Source of the DNA: Prevotella sp. UBA2809
Lineage (GTDB): Bacteria > Bacteroidota > Bacteroidia > Bacteroidales > Bacteroidaceae
Length of the DNA: 64,000 nucleotides
Direction: 5' to 3'
Assembly: GCA_002351725.1 (NCBI GenBank)
Contig: DEHD01000007.1
Coordinates: 39,857-103,856, forward strand
Shown: positions 26,276 through 35,112 of the stretch, piece after piece
Position numbering within the stretch: position 1 is the stretch's first letter
Layout of the letters: each line of letters begins with the position of its first letter
Program-made: the position numbers and the translations under genes
Notes under the pieces: generated by a model
Told to the model about the DNA's origin: nothing
Seen by the model: the letters and a program-made list of their open reading frames with translations, nothing else
Database searches by the model: none

Positions 26276-28378
26276 CAGCTGGATTGAAAATCCAGCTATC
26301 AGCCAGCGGCCGGGCTGTTCTACGTGACCATAGTCAACGTAGTTATTATCCAAAAGATTATTAGCTTCAAGATATAGCTTATACTTTGCATCCTGCCAGG
26401 TAAGACGGGCGTCTACAAGTGTATAAGGCTTGTAGTCATGGGCAATGCCGTTGAAGTCGGTATATTGTCCCACGCGGTCCTGCCAACGGAAGTTCGCACC
26501 AAGAGTAAGACGTGCGAACAGTGGTACCTGCGCATTGGCTATCAGCTTATGGCGCAGATATTCAAGCGCATATTGCGACACGATATTCGCCTCCTGCTCC
26601 TTCTCCTGGTTAATAAAACTATACGAAACTCTAAAATCCGATCTCTTAATTCTGAATTTTGCTGAAAGCTCAGCGCCGATGCTATTCACCTTGGTATGGT
26701 TAACACTCTGCCACACGGCATCGTCACCCTGTGAGGTGTCCATAATCCAGTCGATCATGTTACGTCCGTGGTGATACCAGGCTGTTGCAGATAAACTAAG
26801 GTATCCCTTAGTGTAACTGCAACCAGCTTCTACAGCCGTCATTTCCTCTGGTTTGAGGTGCGGGTCGGCCTTGTAGCCCTGCAGCTTGTAGTACATCTCG
26901 GTGAACGATGGCATTCGCAGCGATGTGTTTACTGCAGCATGCAGTCGCCAGCTTGGGGTGGGGCGGTAGCTGATGTCGATGCCCGGATAAACGGTAATGT
27001 TCATATTGCTCCAGGTGTTCTTTACAGCCACCAGTCCTGCTGATATCGTGAGATTCTTAAGCAACAGGTTGTGCTCAAGGTATCCGCTGATGTTTGTGCG
27101 GTTAATACCTAGCGTATAATCACGATCGGTACCAGAGATATGGTGAGTCTGACTCAATGGCTCGCCGAGGTTACCACTCACGAGGTCCTCGTTCCTGAGT
27201 TCTGCACCAAAGGCTGTACGACCGGCTTTCCAGTCGAAGTAGGCACTAAGACTAACACCGTAGACATCAGTACGATTATAGTTGTACTTCATCTTTTCGG
27301 GTTCACTACGATAGCCCTCGTAGCGGTCGCGGTTCTGATTCCAGTAGATGCTTGGAGCAAAGTGCAGTCGTCCGCGCTTTGTCTCACCCTGGATGGCACT
27401 GTAGAGCTTGGTGGTGTGCTCATACTGGTTGTCGGCCTGCCATTTAGGAGTGGCGTAGAAAGTGCCGCTTCCCCAACCTTTATCGGCTATGCCAAGGTGC
27501 CAGTTCAGTCGGACATCTTCGTCGTCATACTGTCCCTGATAGAAGCCCTTGGCTCCACTGTAGTCGGTATTCAGCGTTCCGGCCTTACATCGCGAGTAAC
27601 CATCGCTACGCGAGTAGTTGGCCGAGAGGCTGTGGTTGGTCTTACCGCCAAAAGCCACGCGTCCGCCCACATTAGCATACCCAAAGGACCCCGCTTCGCC
27701 ATGCAGAGTAACGTCAGTTAACTCCCTGTTAACTCCCACATAACTCCCGTTAACTCCCTCATTACTCCCGTTAACTCCCTTTGAAATCGTCACGATGTTA
27801 ATCGCTCCCACAAGACTTGAGCTGCCATAGATGCGTCCGGCAGGGCCCTCAATAACCTCTATGCGCACAATGTCGCTTAGGTCTACGGGTAGATCAAGGG
27901 CATTGTGACCTGTTTGAGGGTCACAGATGTTGATGCCGTTAAGTAGCAGGATAATCTGGTCTTGCGTACCTCCGCGTATCGAGATGTCGGTCTGGGCGCC
28001 AATAGGTCCCCTTTGTCGCACATCCACGCCTACAGCGTATTTAAGCAAATCGTTAACACTTTGTACTGGCGCCTGCGCAATATCCTGGCGATCCAGTACA
28101 GTTACCATTCTCGCAGCCTGACTCTTGGTCAGGGGCGCCCTCGATCCAGTCACGCTGACTTCATCGAGCATCATCTCGCGGGCTGTCGTGGTAGAAACGG
28201 AGTCGGAAACCACTGGTTTCGTGCTCACGCTTTCGGCCGATGCGTATGTGAGTGTGGCTACAGAAAGCACACTGCATACAACCTCGCGGCCCAGACAGCT
28301 GAAGAGCGAGTAGCCTTTGTTTCCGAAATGACGGAACACCAGGCGTTGGCGCTTCATGTTGAATGTTGGTTTGTACAT
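26273..28378 (-). CDS. TonB-dependent receptor, BtuB-like
   Basis: The 701-residue outer-membrane receptor has a positively charged signal region, a TonB-box-like DEVSVTGSRAP (about 72-82), a plug domain with YAVGVDVRQRGPIGAQTDISI, ILLLNGINICDPQTGHN and EVIEGPAGRIYGSSSLVGAI, and a beta-barrel ending GRWLIAGFSIQL. The plug layout resembles cobalamin receptors, but no cobalamin riboswitch fits in the 174-bp upstream gap and no btuFCD genes are near, so the ligand is uncertain. Residues about 199-221, at the junction of plug and first barrel strand, are encoded by a GGGAGTTAA repeat array (GVNGSNEGVNGSYVGVN). The start could be 28378 or the Met at 28357. Confidence 0.87.
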   Translation of the reverse strand: MYKPTFNMKRQRLVFRHFGNKGYSLFSCLGREVVCSVLSVATLTYASAESVSTKPVVSDSVSTTTAREMMLDEVSVTGSRAPLTKSQAARMVTVLDRQDIAQAPVQSVNDLLKYAVGVDVRQRGPIGAQTDISIRGGTQDQIILLLNGINICDPQTGHNALDLPVDLSDIVRIEVIEGPAGRIYGSSSLVGAINIVTISKGVNGSNEGVNGSYVGVNRELTDVTLHGEAGSFGYANVGGRVAFGGKTNHSLSANYSRSDGYSRCKAGTLNTDYSGAKGFYQGQYDDEDVRLNWHLGIADKGWGSGTFYATPKWQADNQYEHTTKLYSAIQGETKRGRLHFAPSIYWNQNRDRYEGYRSEPEKMKYNYNRTDVYGVSLSAYFDWKAGRTAFGAELRNEDLVSGNLGEPLSQTHHISGTDRDYTLGINRTNISGYLEHNLLLKNLTISAGLVAVKNTWSNMNITVYPGIDISYRPTPSWRLHAAVNTSLRMPSFTEMYYKLQGYKADPHLKPEEMTAVEAGCSYTKGYLSLSATAWYHHGRNMIDWIMDTSQGDDAVWQSVNHTKVNSIGAELSAKFRIKRSDFRVSYSFINQEKEQEANIVSQYALEYLRHKLIANAQVPLFARLTLGANFRWQDRVGQYTDFNGIAHDYKPYTLVDARLTWQDAKYKLYLEANNLLDNNYVDYGHVEQPGRWLIAGFSIQL
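27716..27782. repeat. 10-11 nt tandem repeat inside the BtuB-like receptor gene
   Basis: Six degenerate units of the type GGGAGTTAAC (minus strand) lie in frame. They encode alternating GVN and GS-rich residues. Confidence 0.8.
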
Positions 28379-28410
28379 AATTAATTTTGTTACCTAAAAA
28401 AATCAAGGTG

Positions 28411-28443
28411 CAAAATTACTGTATTTTTTTATAATTAAAGCAA
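28411..28443 (-). promoter_or_regulatory. Probable promoter of the BtuB-like receptor
   Basis: On the minus strand TTG (28443-28441), 22 nt and TAATTTTG (28418-28411) are present, 33 nt before the start. Confidence 0.45.
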
Positions 28444-28552
28444 CTTATGGCGCAAAACTATCTTAAATTTTTGAGTTTTCTTCGTTTTTTCCAATATTTA
28501 TTTGCACCTTTGCAAGCAAAATTAGATAAATGTAAATCAACCAAACTTAGAA

Positions 28553-29881
28553 ATGAAACAAACAACAGTAGCCCCCGCCCAGGGTAAATTGGGTATTTTG
28601 GTAGTTGGCTGTGGAGCTGTATCTACCACATTCATGACAGGTGTATTGATGGCTCGCAAGGGGCTTGCCAAGCCCGTTGGCTCAATGACTCAGTACGACA
28701 AAATGCGTGTGGGTCGCGGTGCCGATGCCAAGTATCTGCATTATGCCGATATCGTACCCCTGGCTAAGCTAGACGACATCGTGTTCGGTTGCTGGGATGT
28801 GTACCCTCAGAACGCCTATCAGGCAGCAATGTATGCCGAGGTGCTTAAGGAGAAGGACATTAATCCGGTGCGTGAAGAGCTGGAGCAGATTGTGCCCATG
28901 CCCGCCGCCTTCGACAAGAACTACGCCAAGCGTCTTGATGGTGACAATGTGAAGGCCTCGCTCACCCGTTGGGAGATGGTTGAGGCGCTGCGTAAGGACA
29001 TCCGCGACTTCAAAGCACAGAAGGGTTGCGAGCGTGTAGTTGTTCTCTGGGCTGCATCTACCGAGATCTACGTGCCCATCAACGAGCAGGTTCACTATCA
29101 GCTTGCCGATCTCGAGAACGCCATGAAGGCTGATGACCGCGAGCATATCGCCCCATCAATGTGCTATGCCTATGCAGCACTCTCTGAGGGTGCTCCTTTC
29201 ATCATGGGTGCTCCTAATACCACCGTCGACATCCCTGCCATGTGGCAGTTGGCCGAGAAGACCAAGATGCCTATCGCCGGTAAAGACTTCAAGACCGGTC
29301 AGACTCTCGTTAAGTCGGGTTTTGCCCCAATCATCGGCACACGTTGCCTTGGATTGAGCGGATGGTTCTCAACAAACATTCTGGGAAATCGCGACGGTCT
29401 GGTGCTCGACGAGCCCGCCAACTTCCGTACTAAGGAGGTTAGTAAGCTCTCTACTCTTGAGACAATCCTTAAGCCCGATGTACAGCCAGATCTCTACGGT
29501 CATGGAAACGATGAGGACACCCAGTACTATCATAAGGTACGTATAAACTACTATCCTCCACGTAACGACAACAAGGAGGGATGGGATAATATCGACATCT
29601 TCGGATGGATGGGTTACCCAATGCAGATTAAGATAAACTTCCTCTGTCGCGATAGTATTCTTGCAGCACCATTGTGCCTCGACCTCTGTCTGCTCAGCGA
29701 TCTTGCTGCACGTGCTGGTCGTTTCGGTATACAGCGATTCCTATCGTTCTTCCTCAAGTCGCCAATGCACGACTACACTCAGGGAGAGGAGGCTGTTAAC
29801 AACCTCTACCAGCAGTACACCATGCTCAAGAATGCTATCCGTGAGATGGGTGGCTACGAGCCTGATGAGGAAATAGATTAA
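28553..29881 (+). CDS. ino1: Inositol-3-phosphate synthase (MIPS)
   Basis: The enzyme converts glucose 6-phosphate to inositol 3-phosphate using NAD. The 442-residue product shows the Rossmann loop ILVVGCGAVSTTFMTG (about 14-29), ALSEGAPFIMGAPNTTVD, the catalytic lysine region IAGKDFKTGQTLVKSG, and LGLSGWFSTNILGN and WMGYPMQIKINFLCRDS of the family. In Bacteroides this enzyme begins inositol phospholipid synthesis and is clustered with a phosphatase and a CDP-diacylglycerol transferase. Here it stands alone, so the downstream steps must be encoded elsewhere or the product has another use. Confidence 0.95.
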   Translation: MKQTTVAPAQGKLGILVVGCGAVSTTFMTGVLMARKGLAKPVGSMTQYDKMRVGRGADAKYLHYADIVPLAKLDDIVFGCWDVYPQNAYQAAMYAEVLKEKDINPVREELEQIVPMPAAFDKNYAKRLDGDNVKASLTRWEMVEALRKDIRDFKAQKGCERVVVLWAASTEIYVPINEQVHYQLADLENAMKADDREHIAPSMCYAYAALSEGAPFIMGAPNTTVDIPAMWQLAEKTKMPIAGKDFKTGQTLVKSGFAPIIGTRCLGLSGWFSTNILGNRDGLVLDEPANFRTKEVSKLSTLETILKPDVQPDLYGHGNDEDTQYYHKVRINYYPPRNDNKEGWDNIDIFGWMGYPMQIKINFLCRDSILAAPLCLDLCLLSDLAARAGRFGIQRFLSFFLKSPMHDYTQGEEAVNNLYQQYTMLKNAIREMGGYEPDEEID

Positions 29882-29896
29882 GACGTGCTCTACATG

Positions 29897-29932
29897 CCCC
29901 CAAATGATGAGCCTACTCTTTTGGGGTTTTTG
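29897..29932 (+). terminator. Terminator after inositol-phosphate synthase
   Basis: CCCCAAA and TTTGGGG flank a 15-nt loop and are followed by TTTTT. The stop codon of the convergent ion-channel gene lies in the loop. Confidence 0.65.
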
Positions 29933-30683
29933 ATAGCTGGTCTATCTTTTCTTCCAAACGACGAAGTTTTTCCAGAACTTCGTCGTTGTTGTCTTCGGCC
30001 ATGGCATCAACAAAGATAGAGTTGATGAGTGAGAGTCCGATGACACCACCAAGGAACATGAGTACCGAGAAGTATACACGGGCAAAGAATCCCCAACCAC
30101 TGCTGGCATTGTTGGCGATGGTATCGGCAAACTCGTACCAACCCTCGACAGTGAACAAGCGGAAGATGCTGTATACGCTGATGGCAGGATTGCCAAAGTA
30201 CTCGGGTGCTATGGTGCCAAAGATGGTAGACGAAAGGATGGCGAAGATGATGAGGAATACGATAAAGGCGATGAACACCAGCAGCGATGCACGCGTGGCA
30301 AGCTTCAGACCAGCCAGAAGCTTGTGGATGTTGGGAATGAATCGCAGCATTTTCAAGCTCTTGAACAATCGCATAGAACGGAGAGCAAGTACGGCATTGG
30401 TAGCCATGGTTTGCTCGAGTATGGGCGATGCCAATGAGGGCAGGGCTACGATGAGCACAATGAAATCGAACTTGTTCCATCCCTCGCGCCAATAGGCCTT
30501 CCAACCCATGCGCGATATCTTGGCCATTGCCTCGAAGAGGAATATGAGGGTGAACAAGGCATCGGTCCACTCGAACCAAGGCGATGCAGGCCAGAATCCA
30601 CCGAAAAACATCAGGGCTGTGTTTACCATGATGGCATAGAGCATGACGCGCTCATTGCAAAGCAGGTCTTTTACTTGTTCCAT
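29913..30683 (-). CDS. Ion transporter, voltage-gated cation channel type
   Basis: The 256-residue protein has six hydrophobic segments. The fourth carries regularly spaced basic residues (LALRSMRLFKSLKMLRFIP, about 107-125), a voltage-sensor signature. The pore region between segments 5 and 6 contains FTVEGWYEF, in the position of the TLESW selectivity filter of bacterial sodium channels. The C-terminus (DEVLEKLRRLEEKIDQLS) is a short coiled coil expected to tetramerise the subunits. It resembles the NaChBac family in layout, but the filter differs, so sodium selectivity is not established. Monocistronic; a TAACTTTG box (30707-30700) lies 17 nt upstream. Confidence 0.85.
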   Translation of the reverse strand: MEQVKDLLCNERVMLYAIMVNTALMFFGGFWPASPWFEWTDALFTLIFLFEAMAKISRMGWKAYWREGWNKFDFIVLIVALPSLASPILEQTMATNAVLALRSMRLFKSLKMLRFIPNIHKLLAGLKLATRASLLVFIAFIVFLIIFAILSSTIFGTIAPEYFGNPAISVYSIFRLFTVEGWYEFADTIANNASSGWGFFARVYFSVLMFLGGVIGLSLINSIFVDAMAEDNNDEVLEKLRRLEEKIDQLSKTPKE

Positions 30684-30699
30684 ACAGTTGATTTTTCGG

Positions 30700-30707
30700 C
30701 AAAGTTA
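30700..30707 (-). promoter_or_regulatory. -7 box of the ion-channel gene
   Basis: CAAAGTTA on the plus strand reads TAACTTTG on the minus strand, 17 nt before the start. No clear -33 element. Confidence 0.5.
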
Positions 30708-30803
30708 ATAATTTTTCTTTTTCGGGCATACATATTATACCTAAAAGTGAGTATTTTAATCAAAAAAAGAGAATAATCAGCACGATACGTAGGCTTTTTT
30801 TAC

Positions 30804-30811
30804 TAACTTTG
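30804..30811 (+). promoter_or_regulatory. -7 box TAACTTTG of the ResB-CcsA operon
   Basis: TAACTTTG lies 22 nt before the ATG at 30834. Confidence 0.5.
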
Positions 30812-30833
30812 CGGCCAAATTAAACAAATACAT

Positions 30834-31724
30834 ATGCGGAATAAACCTTGGAAGATGAAGGAGGGCTTTGCTATTGGCATAGGCCTGATAGCTGTGGGTG
30901 TAGTGCTGCAACTGGCAGTAGGCCCCGTGGCGTGGGGTGCCTTTGCATGGCCAATAAACGGGGTTGTCATGGCGGCATTCGTGGCTGTCATCGCCCTTAC
31001 ATATATATTACGTAAGCGCGTTTATGCATTTAAGTTTCTTGGCACCAACCATGCTGCGATACCTGCAATGGCGCTTGCTGTGGTGCTTACGATAGTTATG
31101 GGTCTTACCATCCAGAGTCCTGATGGCAATTGGTTCAGCAACATGCTGAGCTTCTGGCCTTTTGTGCTGGTCTACATGCTTATAGCGCTGATATTGGGGC
31201 AGGTGATAATAAACCGCACCATGCATTTTAAGTGGAAGCGCGACATTCCCTTTATGCTTAACCACCTGGGCTTGTTCCTCGCAATGACAACAGCCACGTT
31301 GGGTAATGCCGATGTGCAGCGACTCAGGATGATAGCCACCGAAGGTCAGCCTGAATGGCGAGCTGTAGCTGATAACGGAATGGTAAAGACCATGCCCATG
31401 AGCATAGAGCTTAAGAAGTTTATCATGGAGACTTACGATGACGGAAGTCCTAAGCGATATGCATCGGTCTTGAAGATCGCTGAGAAACAGGGCGAAGCGT
31501 TTGAGGCTACCATCGATGTTAACAAACCAATTGTTGTTGACGGATGGAAGATATATCAGTATGGCTACGACACCAGCATGGGTGCCGAAAGCAAGATATC
31601 TATACTTGAATTGGTGAGCGACCCTTGGTTGCCATTGGTTTATGCAGGAATATTCATGATGCTTGGAGGAGCAGTTTGTATGTTTGTGTTTGGCAGACGG
31701 GAAGGTGAAAAGGTGAGGAAATGA
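30834..31724 (+). CDS. ResB/CcsB-like cytochrome c biogenesis protein
   Basis: ResB-type proteins work with CcsA in system II cytochrome c maturation, moving heme across the inner membrane and holding apocytochrome. The 296-residue product has an N-terminal pair of hydrophobic segments, further ones around residues 80-115, a periplasmic domain (about 160-265, with YGYDTSMGAESKISILELVSD) and a last transmembrane helix. WKIYQYGYDTSMG is the conserved ResB signature seen before the terminal helix. It is shorter than full ResB (about 400-550). The stop overlaps the ccsA start by 4 bp (ATGA), which supports the assignment. Confidence 0.85.
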   Translation: MRNKPWKMKEGFAIGIGLIAVGVVLQLAVGPVAWGAFAWPINGVVMAAFVAVIALTYILRKRVYAFKFLGTNHAAIPAMALAVVLTIVMGLTIQSPDGNWFSNMLSFWPFVLVYMLIALILGQVIINRTMHFKWKRDIPFMLNHLGLFLAMTTATLGNADVQRLRMIATEGQPEWRAVADNGMVKTMPMSIELKKFIMETYDDGSPKRYASVLKIAEKQGEAFEATIDVNKPIVVDGWKIYQYGYDTSMGAESKISILELVSDPWLPLVYAGIFMMLGGAVCMFVFGRREGEKVRK

Positions 31725-32509
31725 TTACTTGGGATCAGTTTATATATTTCGCTATCGCAGCGGTGTTGTTATGGGCGGTAGGTGCCTGGGCAGCATGGAA
31801 AGGCAACACTAAGCTTGCCTATAGTACTACAGGCGTAGGACTTGTGGTGTTCTTCAGTTTTATAGTGCTGATGTGGATTTCGCTTGAGCGTCCGCCTCTG
31901 CGCACAATGGGCGAGACACGCTTGTGGTACTCGTTCTTCCTGCCATTTGCAGGAATACTTGTGTATTCACGATGGAAGTATAAGTGGATACTTACCTTCT
32001 CTACCATATTGGCTCTGGTGTTTATCTGTGTCAATCTGCTTAAGCCCGAGATACACTCCAAGGCGCTGATGCCCGCACTTCAGAGTCCTTGGTTCGCACC
32101 CCATGTGATAGTGTATATGTTCTGCTATGCTGTGCTGGGAGCAGCAACGGTTATGGCAATATATCTGTTGTTCTTCAAGAAAAAGGCGATTACCAACGAG
32201 GAACTTGAGATTACCGACAACTTGGTGTATGTGGGATTGGCGTTTATGACCGTTGGTATGCTCTTTGGTGCCTTGTGGGCCAAAGAGGCATGGGGTCACT
32301 ATTGGAGTTGGGACCCCAAGGAGACATGGGCGGCTATAACATGGTTCGCGTACCTTATATATATACACTACCGCCGACTGCCTAATTGCAATCAGCGGTT
32401 AGCGTTATGGTGCCTTGTTGTGGCGTTTGTGTTGTTGCAGATGTGCTGGTGGGGTATCAACTACCTGCCCTCAGCCCAGGCAACAAGCGTGCATACTTAT
32501 TCTACTTGA
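31721..32509 (+). CDS. ccsA: Cytochrome c assembly protein CcsA
   Basis: CcsA exports heme and ligates it to CxxCH cytochromes with ResB. The 262-residue membrane protein carries the heme-handling WWD motif WGHYWSWDPKETWA (about 188-201), preceded by a conserved His (WFAPHVIVYMF) and followed by IYIHYR. It ends with WWGINYLPSAQATSVHTY. About eight hydrophobic segments are visible. In this phylum the system serves periplasmic nitrite reductase or related cytochromes, none of which is nearby. It overlaps the end of folA on the other strand by 8 bp. Confidence 0.93.
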   Translation: MITWDQFIYFAIAAVLLWAVGAWAAWKGNTKLAYSTTGVGLVVFFSFIVLMWISLERPPLRTMGETRLWYSFFLPFAGILVYSRWKYKWILTFSTILALVFICVNLLKPEIHSKALMPALQSPWFAPHVIVYMFCYAVLGAATVMAIYLLFFKKKAITNEELEITDNLVYVGLAFMTVGMLFGALWAKEAWGHYWSWDPKETWAAITWFAYLIYIHYRRLPNCNQRLALWCLVVAFVLLQMCWWGINYLPSAQATSVHTYST

Positions 32510-32981
32510 CGTAATCAACAAACGAGTAGCGGAAGTCGTGCTTCTCGTCGGTGTCGTGGTCTTCGCGGACTGATTCCTTCCAAGCGTCCTTGTATTCAGG
32601 GAAGAAGGTGTCGGCATCCTTCGGTGTGTCGTCAATCTCCGTAAGACAGAGTCTGTCGGCTATTGGCAATGCCTGCTCGTAAACGCTGGCACCACCGATG
32701 ATGTAGATATCCTCGTCCTTATTGCAATGCTGCAGAGCCTCTTCGAGCGATGCATAAACATCGCAACCCTCGAAGGCCTTTGTGCTGCGACTCAATACGA
32801 TGTTACGACGATTGGGCAGGGCACCTTTCGGCAGCGACAGAAAGGTGTTACGTCCCATTATGATGGTATGGTCCGTGGTGAGCGCCTTGAAACGCTTAAG
32901 ATCGTTGGGCAACCAATAAATCAGTTTGTTCTTAAATCCGATGGCTCTGTTTTTGGCCACCGCGGCGATTATGCTAATCAT
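32502..32981 (-). CDS. folA: Dihydrofolate reductase
   Basis: The enzyme reduces dihydrofolate with NADPH and replenishes the cofactor consumed by ThyA. The 159-residue product shows IIAAVAKNRAIGFKNKLIYW (Met20-loop region), LPNDLKRFKALTT with the substrate-binding acidic residue, TIIMGRNTFLSLP and IYIIGGASVYEQALP. It is translationally coupled to thyA (4-bp ATGA overlap). A long charged C-terminal strand (DAWKESVREDHDTDEKHD) is normal for this group. Confidence 0.96.
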   Translation of the reverse strand: MISIIAAVAKNRAIGFKNKLIYWLPNDLKRFKALTTDHTIIMGRNTFLSLPKGALPNRRNIVLSRSTKAFEGCDVYASLEEALQHCNKDEDIYIIGGASVYEQALPIADRLCLTEIDDTPKDADTFFPEYKDAWKESVREDHDTDEKHDFRYSFVDYVK

Positions 32982-33772
32982 ACGCTTACTTCGGCTTTGA
33001 TGTGAGGATGTGGATCGTAACCTACCAACTCGAAGTCCTCGAACTTAAAGTCGAACAGGTTCTTTACATCGGGGTTGATAATCATCTTTGGCAGAGGACG
33101 AGGCTCGCGGGTAAGCTGGAGCTTGGCCTGCTCGATGTGATTAAGATACAGATGGGTGTCACCTGTGGTGTGGATGAAGTCTCCGGCCTTGAAGCCCGTA
33201 ACCTGAGCCATCATCTGCAGCAGGAGAGCATAGCTGGCGATGTTGAACGGAACACCAAGGAAGGTATCAGCCGAACGCTGGTAGAGTTGCAGCGAGAGTC
33301 GGCCATCAGCCACATAGAACTGGAATATGGTGTGACAAGGGGGCAGGGCCATCTTGTTCACCTCGGCCACGTTCCATGCCGAAACAATCATTCGGCGTGA
33401 GTTAGGATTATTTTTCAGCTGGTCGAGTACATACTGTATCTGGTCGATTGTGCCGCCATTATAATCGGGCCATGAACGCCACTGGTGTCCATACACAGGA
33501 CCGAGCTCGCCGTTCTCATCGGCCCACTCGTTCCATATGCGAACACCATGCTCCTGCAGGTATTTCACGTTGGTATCACCTTTCAGAAACCACAACAGCT
33601 CGTAGATGATACTCTTAAGGTGCAGCTTCTTGGTGGTTAGCAGTGGGAATCCATCGTCGAGGTTATAGCGACTCTGGGTACCAAAGATGCTGATGGTTCC
33701 TGTACCTGTGCGGTCACCTTTCTCAGTGCCCTCGGTAAGGATTCGGTTCAGGATGTCTAAATACTGTTTCAT
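32978..33772 (-). CDS. thyA: Thymidylate synthase
   Basis: ThyA methylates dUMP to dTMP using methylene-tetrahydrofolate. The 264-residue product matches the E. coli length, with GDRTGTGTISIFG, YELLWFLKGDTNVKYL, the catalytic cysteine in LPPCHTIFQFYV (about 147) and the substrate segments RSADTFLGVPFNIASYA and HLYLNHIEQ. It precedes folA and follows the methyltransferase gene, separated from the latter by a 7-8 nt periodic spacer. Confidence 0.97.
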   Translation of the reverse strand: MKQYLDILNRILTEGTEKGDRTGTGTISIFGTQSRYNLDDGFPLLTTKKLHLKSIIYELLWFLKGDTNVKYLQEHGVRIWNEWADENGELGPVYGHQWRSWPDYNGGTIDQIQYVLDQLKNNPNSRRMIVSAWNVAEVNKMALPPCHTIFQFYVADGRLSLQLYQRSADTFLGVPFNIASYALLLQMMAQVTGFKAGDFIHTTGDTHLYLNHIEQAKLQLTREPRPLPKMIINPDVKNLFDFKFEDFELVGYDPHPHIKAEVSV

Positions 33773-33774
33773 TT

Positions 33775-33832
33775 ATGTAGATTAAACATTAAACATTAAT
33801 TTTTTATATTTTTACATTTTTACATTTCCAAG
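33775..33832. repeat. 7/8-nt periodic spacer between the RsmF-like gene and thyA
   Basis: On the minus strand the methyltransferase ends in AATGTA, AAAATGTA, AAATATAA, AAAATTAA followed by TGTTTAA repeated twice. The last four codons and the stop are inside the repeat. The octamer part matches that after fumarase. Confidence 0.7.
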
Positions 33833-34999
33833 CACCTTTGGTGCTTCGCTGGGCAGGTGGGTGCTCTTTATGCGCCATGCCTTGGGGTAGAGGTTGTTTG
33901 CCCGATTGCCTATGTTCTTTGCTGGGCCAAGGGGCTGGCCTTTGTAGGTGATGGTTACGATGCCCTTTGGTGTATCAGCAGGCAATACCAATGCCTCACC
34001 ACGCAGATACTTTAGTGCTTCGGGGTAATCCACGTCTACGCACATTTCGCCTTTAGTAAATTCGGCTTCGAGCACTTTGAGTGGGAGCTTCTTTGCGTTG
34101 AAAGGCTTTGGTTCGGCCGAACCAGCTTTGCGCAGGGCGCAGACAAATAAGCCTTCTCCACGGGTGATGCCTGGGATAAAGCGATAAACGGGATAGTTGA
34201 AGCCTTCGAGAAGCGAGCCTGTGATATTCCACGATGGATCTACAGGGATGTCGAGCACCTCGGCATCGAAGTTCTCCAGAATCCACTTTATGTTCTCCTC
34301 GTTCTCCTTAGTATTAAATGTACACGTACTATATATAAATAGTCCGCCAGGGTTGAGGCACTCCCATGCATCGGCCACAATCTCACGCTGCAGCTGCCAA
34401 CATTTCTCTACATTCTGCATGCTCCATTCGCTGATGGCGTTAGGATCCTTACGGAACATTCCCTCGCCCGAGCAGGGCACATCGCACAGAATTAGGTCGA
34501 ACTTTAGCTTGGCCTTGCGGAAATCGCGAGGGTAGTTGTTGGTTACTATGCAGTTGGGCGCTCCCCATTTGGTGATGTTCTCAAGCAGAATCTGAGCGCG
34601 ATTGCCCATGGGCTCGTTGCTCACCAGCACACAATCCTCGGGCAGCACACTACGTAAAGCCGTAGATTTTCCCCCAGGAGCAGCGCAAGCATCCAAAGCA
34701 TTTTGCGGACAATCGCCAGATTGCCGCAAAATATGGGTAACGAACATTGATGAGGCCTCCTGCACATAATAGCATCCAGCATGGAGTAGGGGATCGAAGG
34801 TAAACTGAGGGCGATCTTCGAGATAGTAGCCTTCAGCACACCAAGGTACTCTCTCGCCGTTAGCGAGAGAGAGCGTGGCAGGGTTCACGCGAATACTCAC
34901 CGGTGCTTCCTCATCGAAAGCCCCTAAATAGCGATTGAACCTTTCATCGCCCATGATCCTACGTGTCTCAGACACAAAATCTGCTGGTAAACTAACCAT
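33812..34999 (-). CDS. RsmF/NOL1-NOP2-type RNA cytosine-C5 methyltransferase
   Basis: The enzyme methylates cytosine C5 in rRNA or tRNA using SAM. The 395-residue product has an N-terminal region with VSIRVNPAT, the SAM-binding ALDACAAPGGKST (about 101-113), motif IV DVPCSGEGMFRKD (about 171-183) and motif VI STCTFNTKENEE with the catalytic cysteine. The C-terminal part (about 300-390) resembles the PUA-like tail of RsmF, with LYPKAWRIKSTHLP. RsmF is the best guess; the exact RNA target is not known. The last residues GNVKM are encoded by spacer repeat sequence, suggesting the original C-terminus was altered. A TAATTTTG box (35025-35018) lies upstream. Confidence 0.87.
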   Translation of the reverse strand: MVSLPADFVSETRRIMGDERFNRYLGAFDEEAPVSIRVNPATLSLANGERVPWCAEGYYLEDRPQFTFDPLLHAGCYYVQEASSMFVTHILRQSGDCPQNALDACAAPGGKSTALRSVLPEDCVLVSNEPMGNRAQILLENITKWGAPNCIVTNNYPRDFRKAKLKFDLILCDVPCSGEGMFRKDPNAISEWSMQNVEKCWQLQREIVADAWECLNPGGLFIYSTCTFNTKENEENIKWILENFDAEVLDIPVDPSWNITGSLLEGFNYPVYRFIPGITRGEGLFVCALRKAGSAEPKPFNAKKLPLKVLEAEFTKGEMCVDVDYPEALKYLRGEALVLPADTPKGIVTITYKGQPLGPAKNIGNRANNLYPKAWRIKSTHLPSEAPKVLGNVKM

Positions 35000-35047
35000 T
35001 ATCTAAGAAATTTGTGGCAAAATTAAAAAAAATCTGAGAAAAAACAC

Positions 35048-35055
35048 TATCTTTG
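35048..35055 (+). promoter_or_regulatory. -7 box TATCTTTG of the ECF sigma operon
   Basis: TATCTTTG lies 57 nt before the first ATG. No consensus -33 element, which may mean an alternative or regulated promoter. Confidence 0.45.
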
Positions 35056-35112
35056 CAACTAATTTATGATTTCTTTCGTCAAACAGGTGTAGAATTTAAA
35101 AACAAAGAAGAT

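Noticed and set aside
28379..28552. Cobalamin riboswitch upstream of the BtuB-like receptor
   Set aside because: The gap is shared by two divergent promoters, is too short and very AT-rich, and lacks the conserved GCCACTG box.
29986..30495. 169-codon ORF antisense to the ion-channel gene
   Set aside because: The opposite strand encodes a clear channel with voltage sensor and pore; this frame shows no family features.
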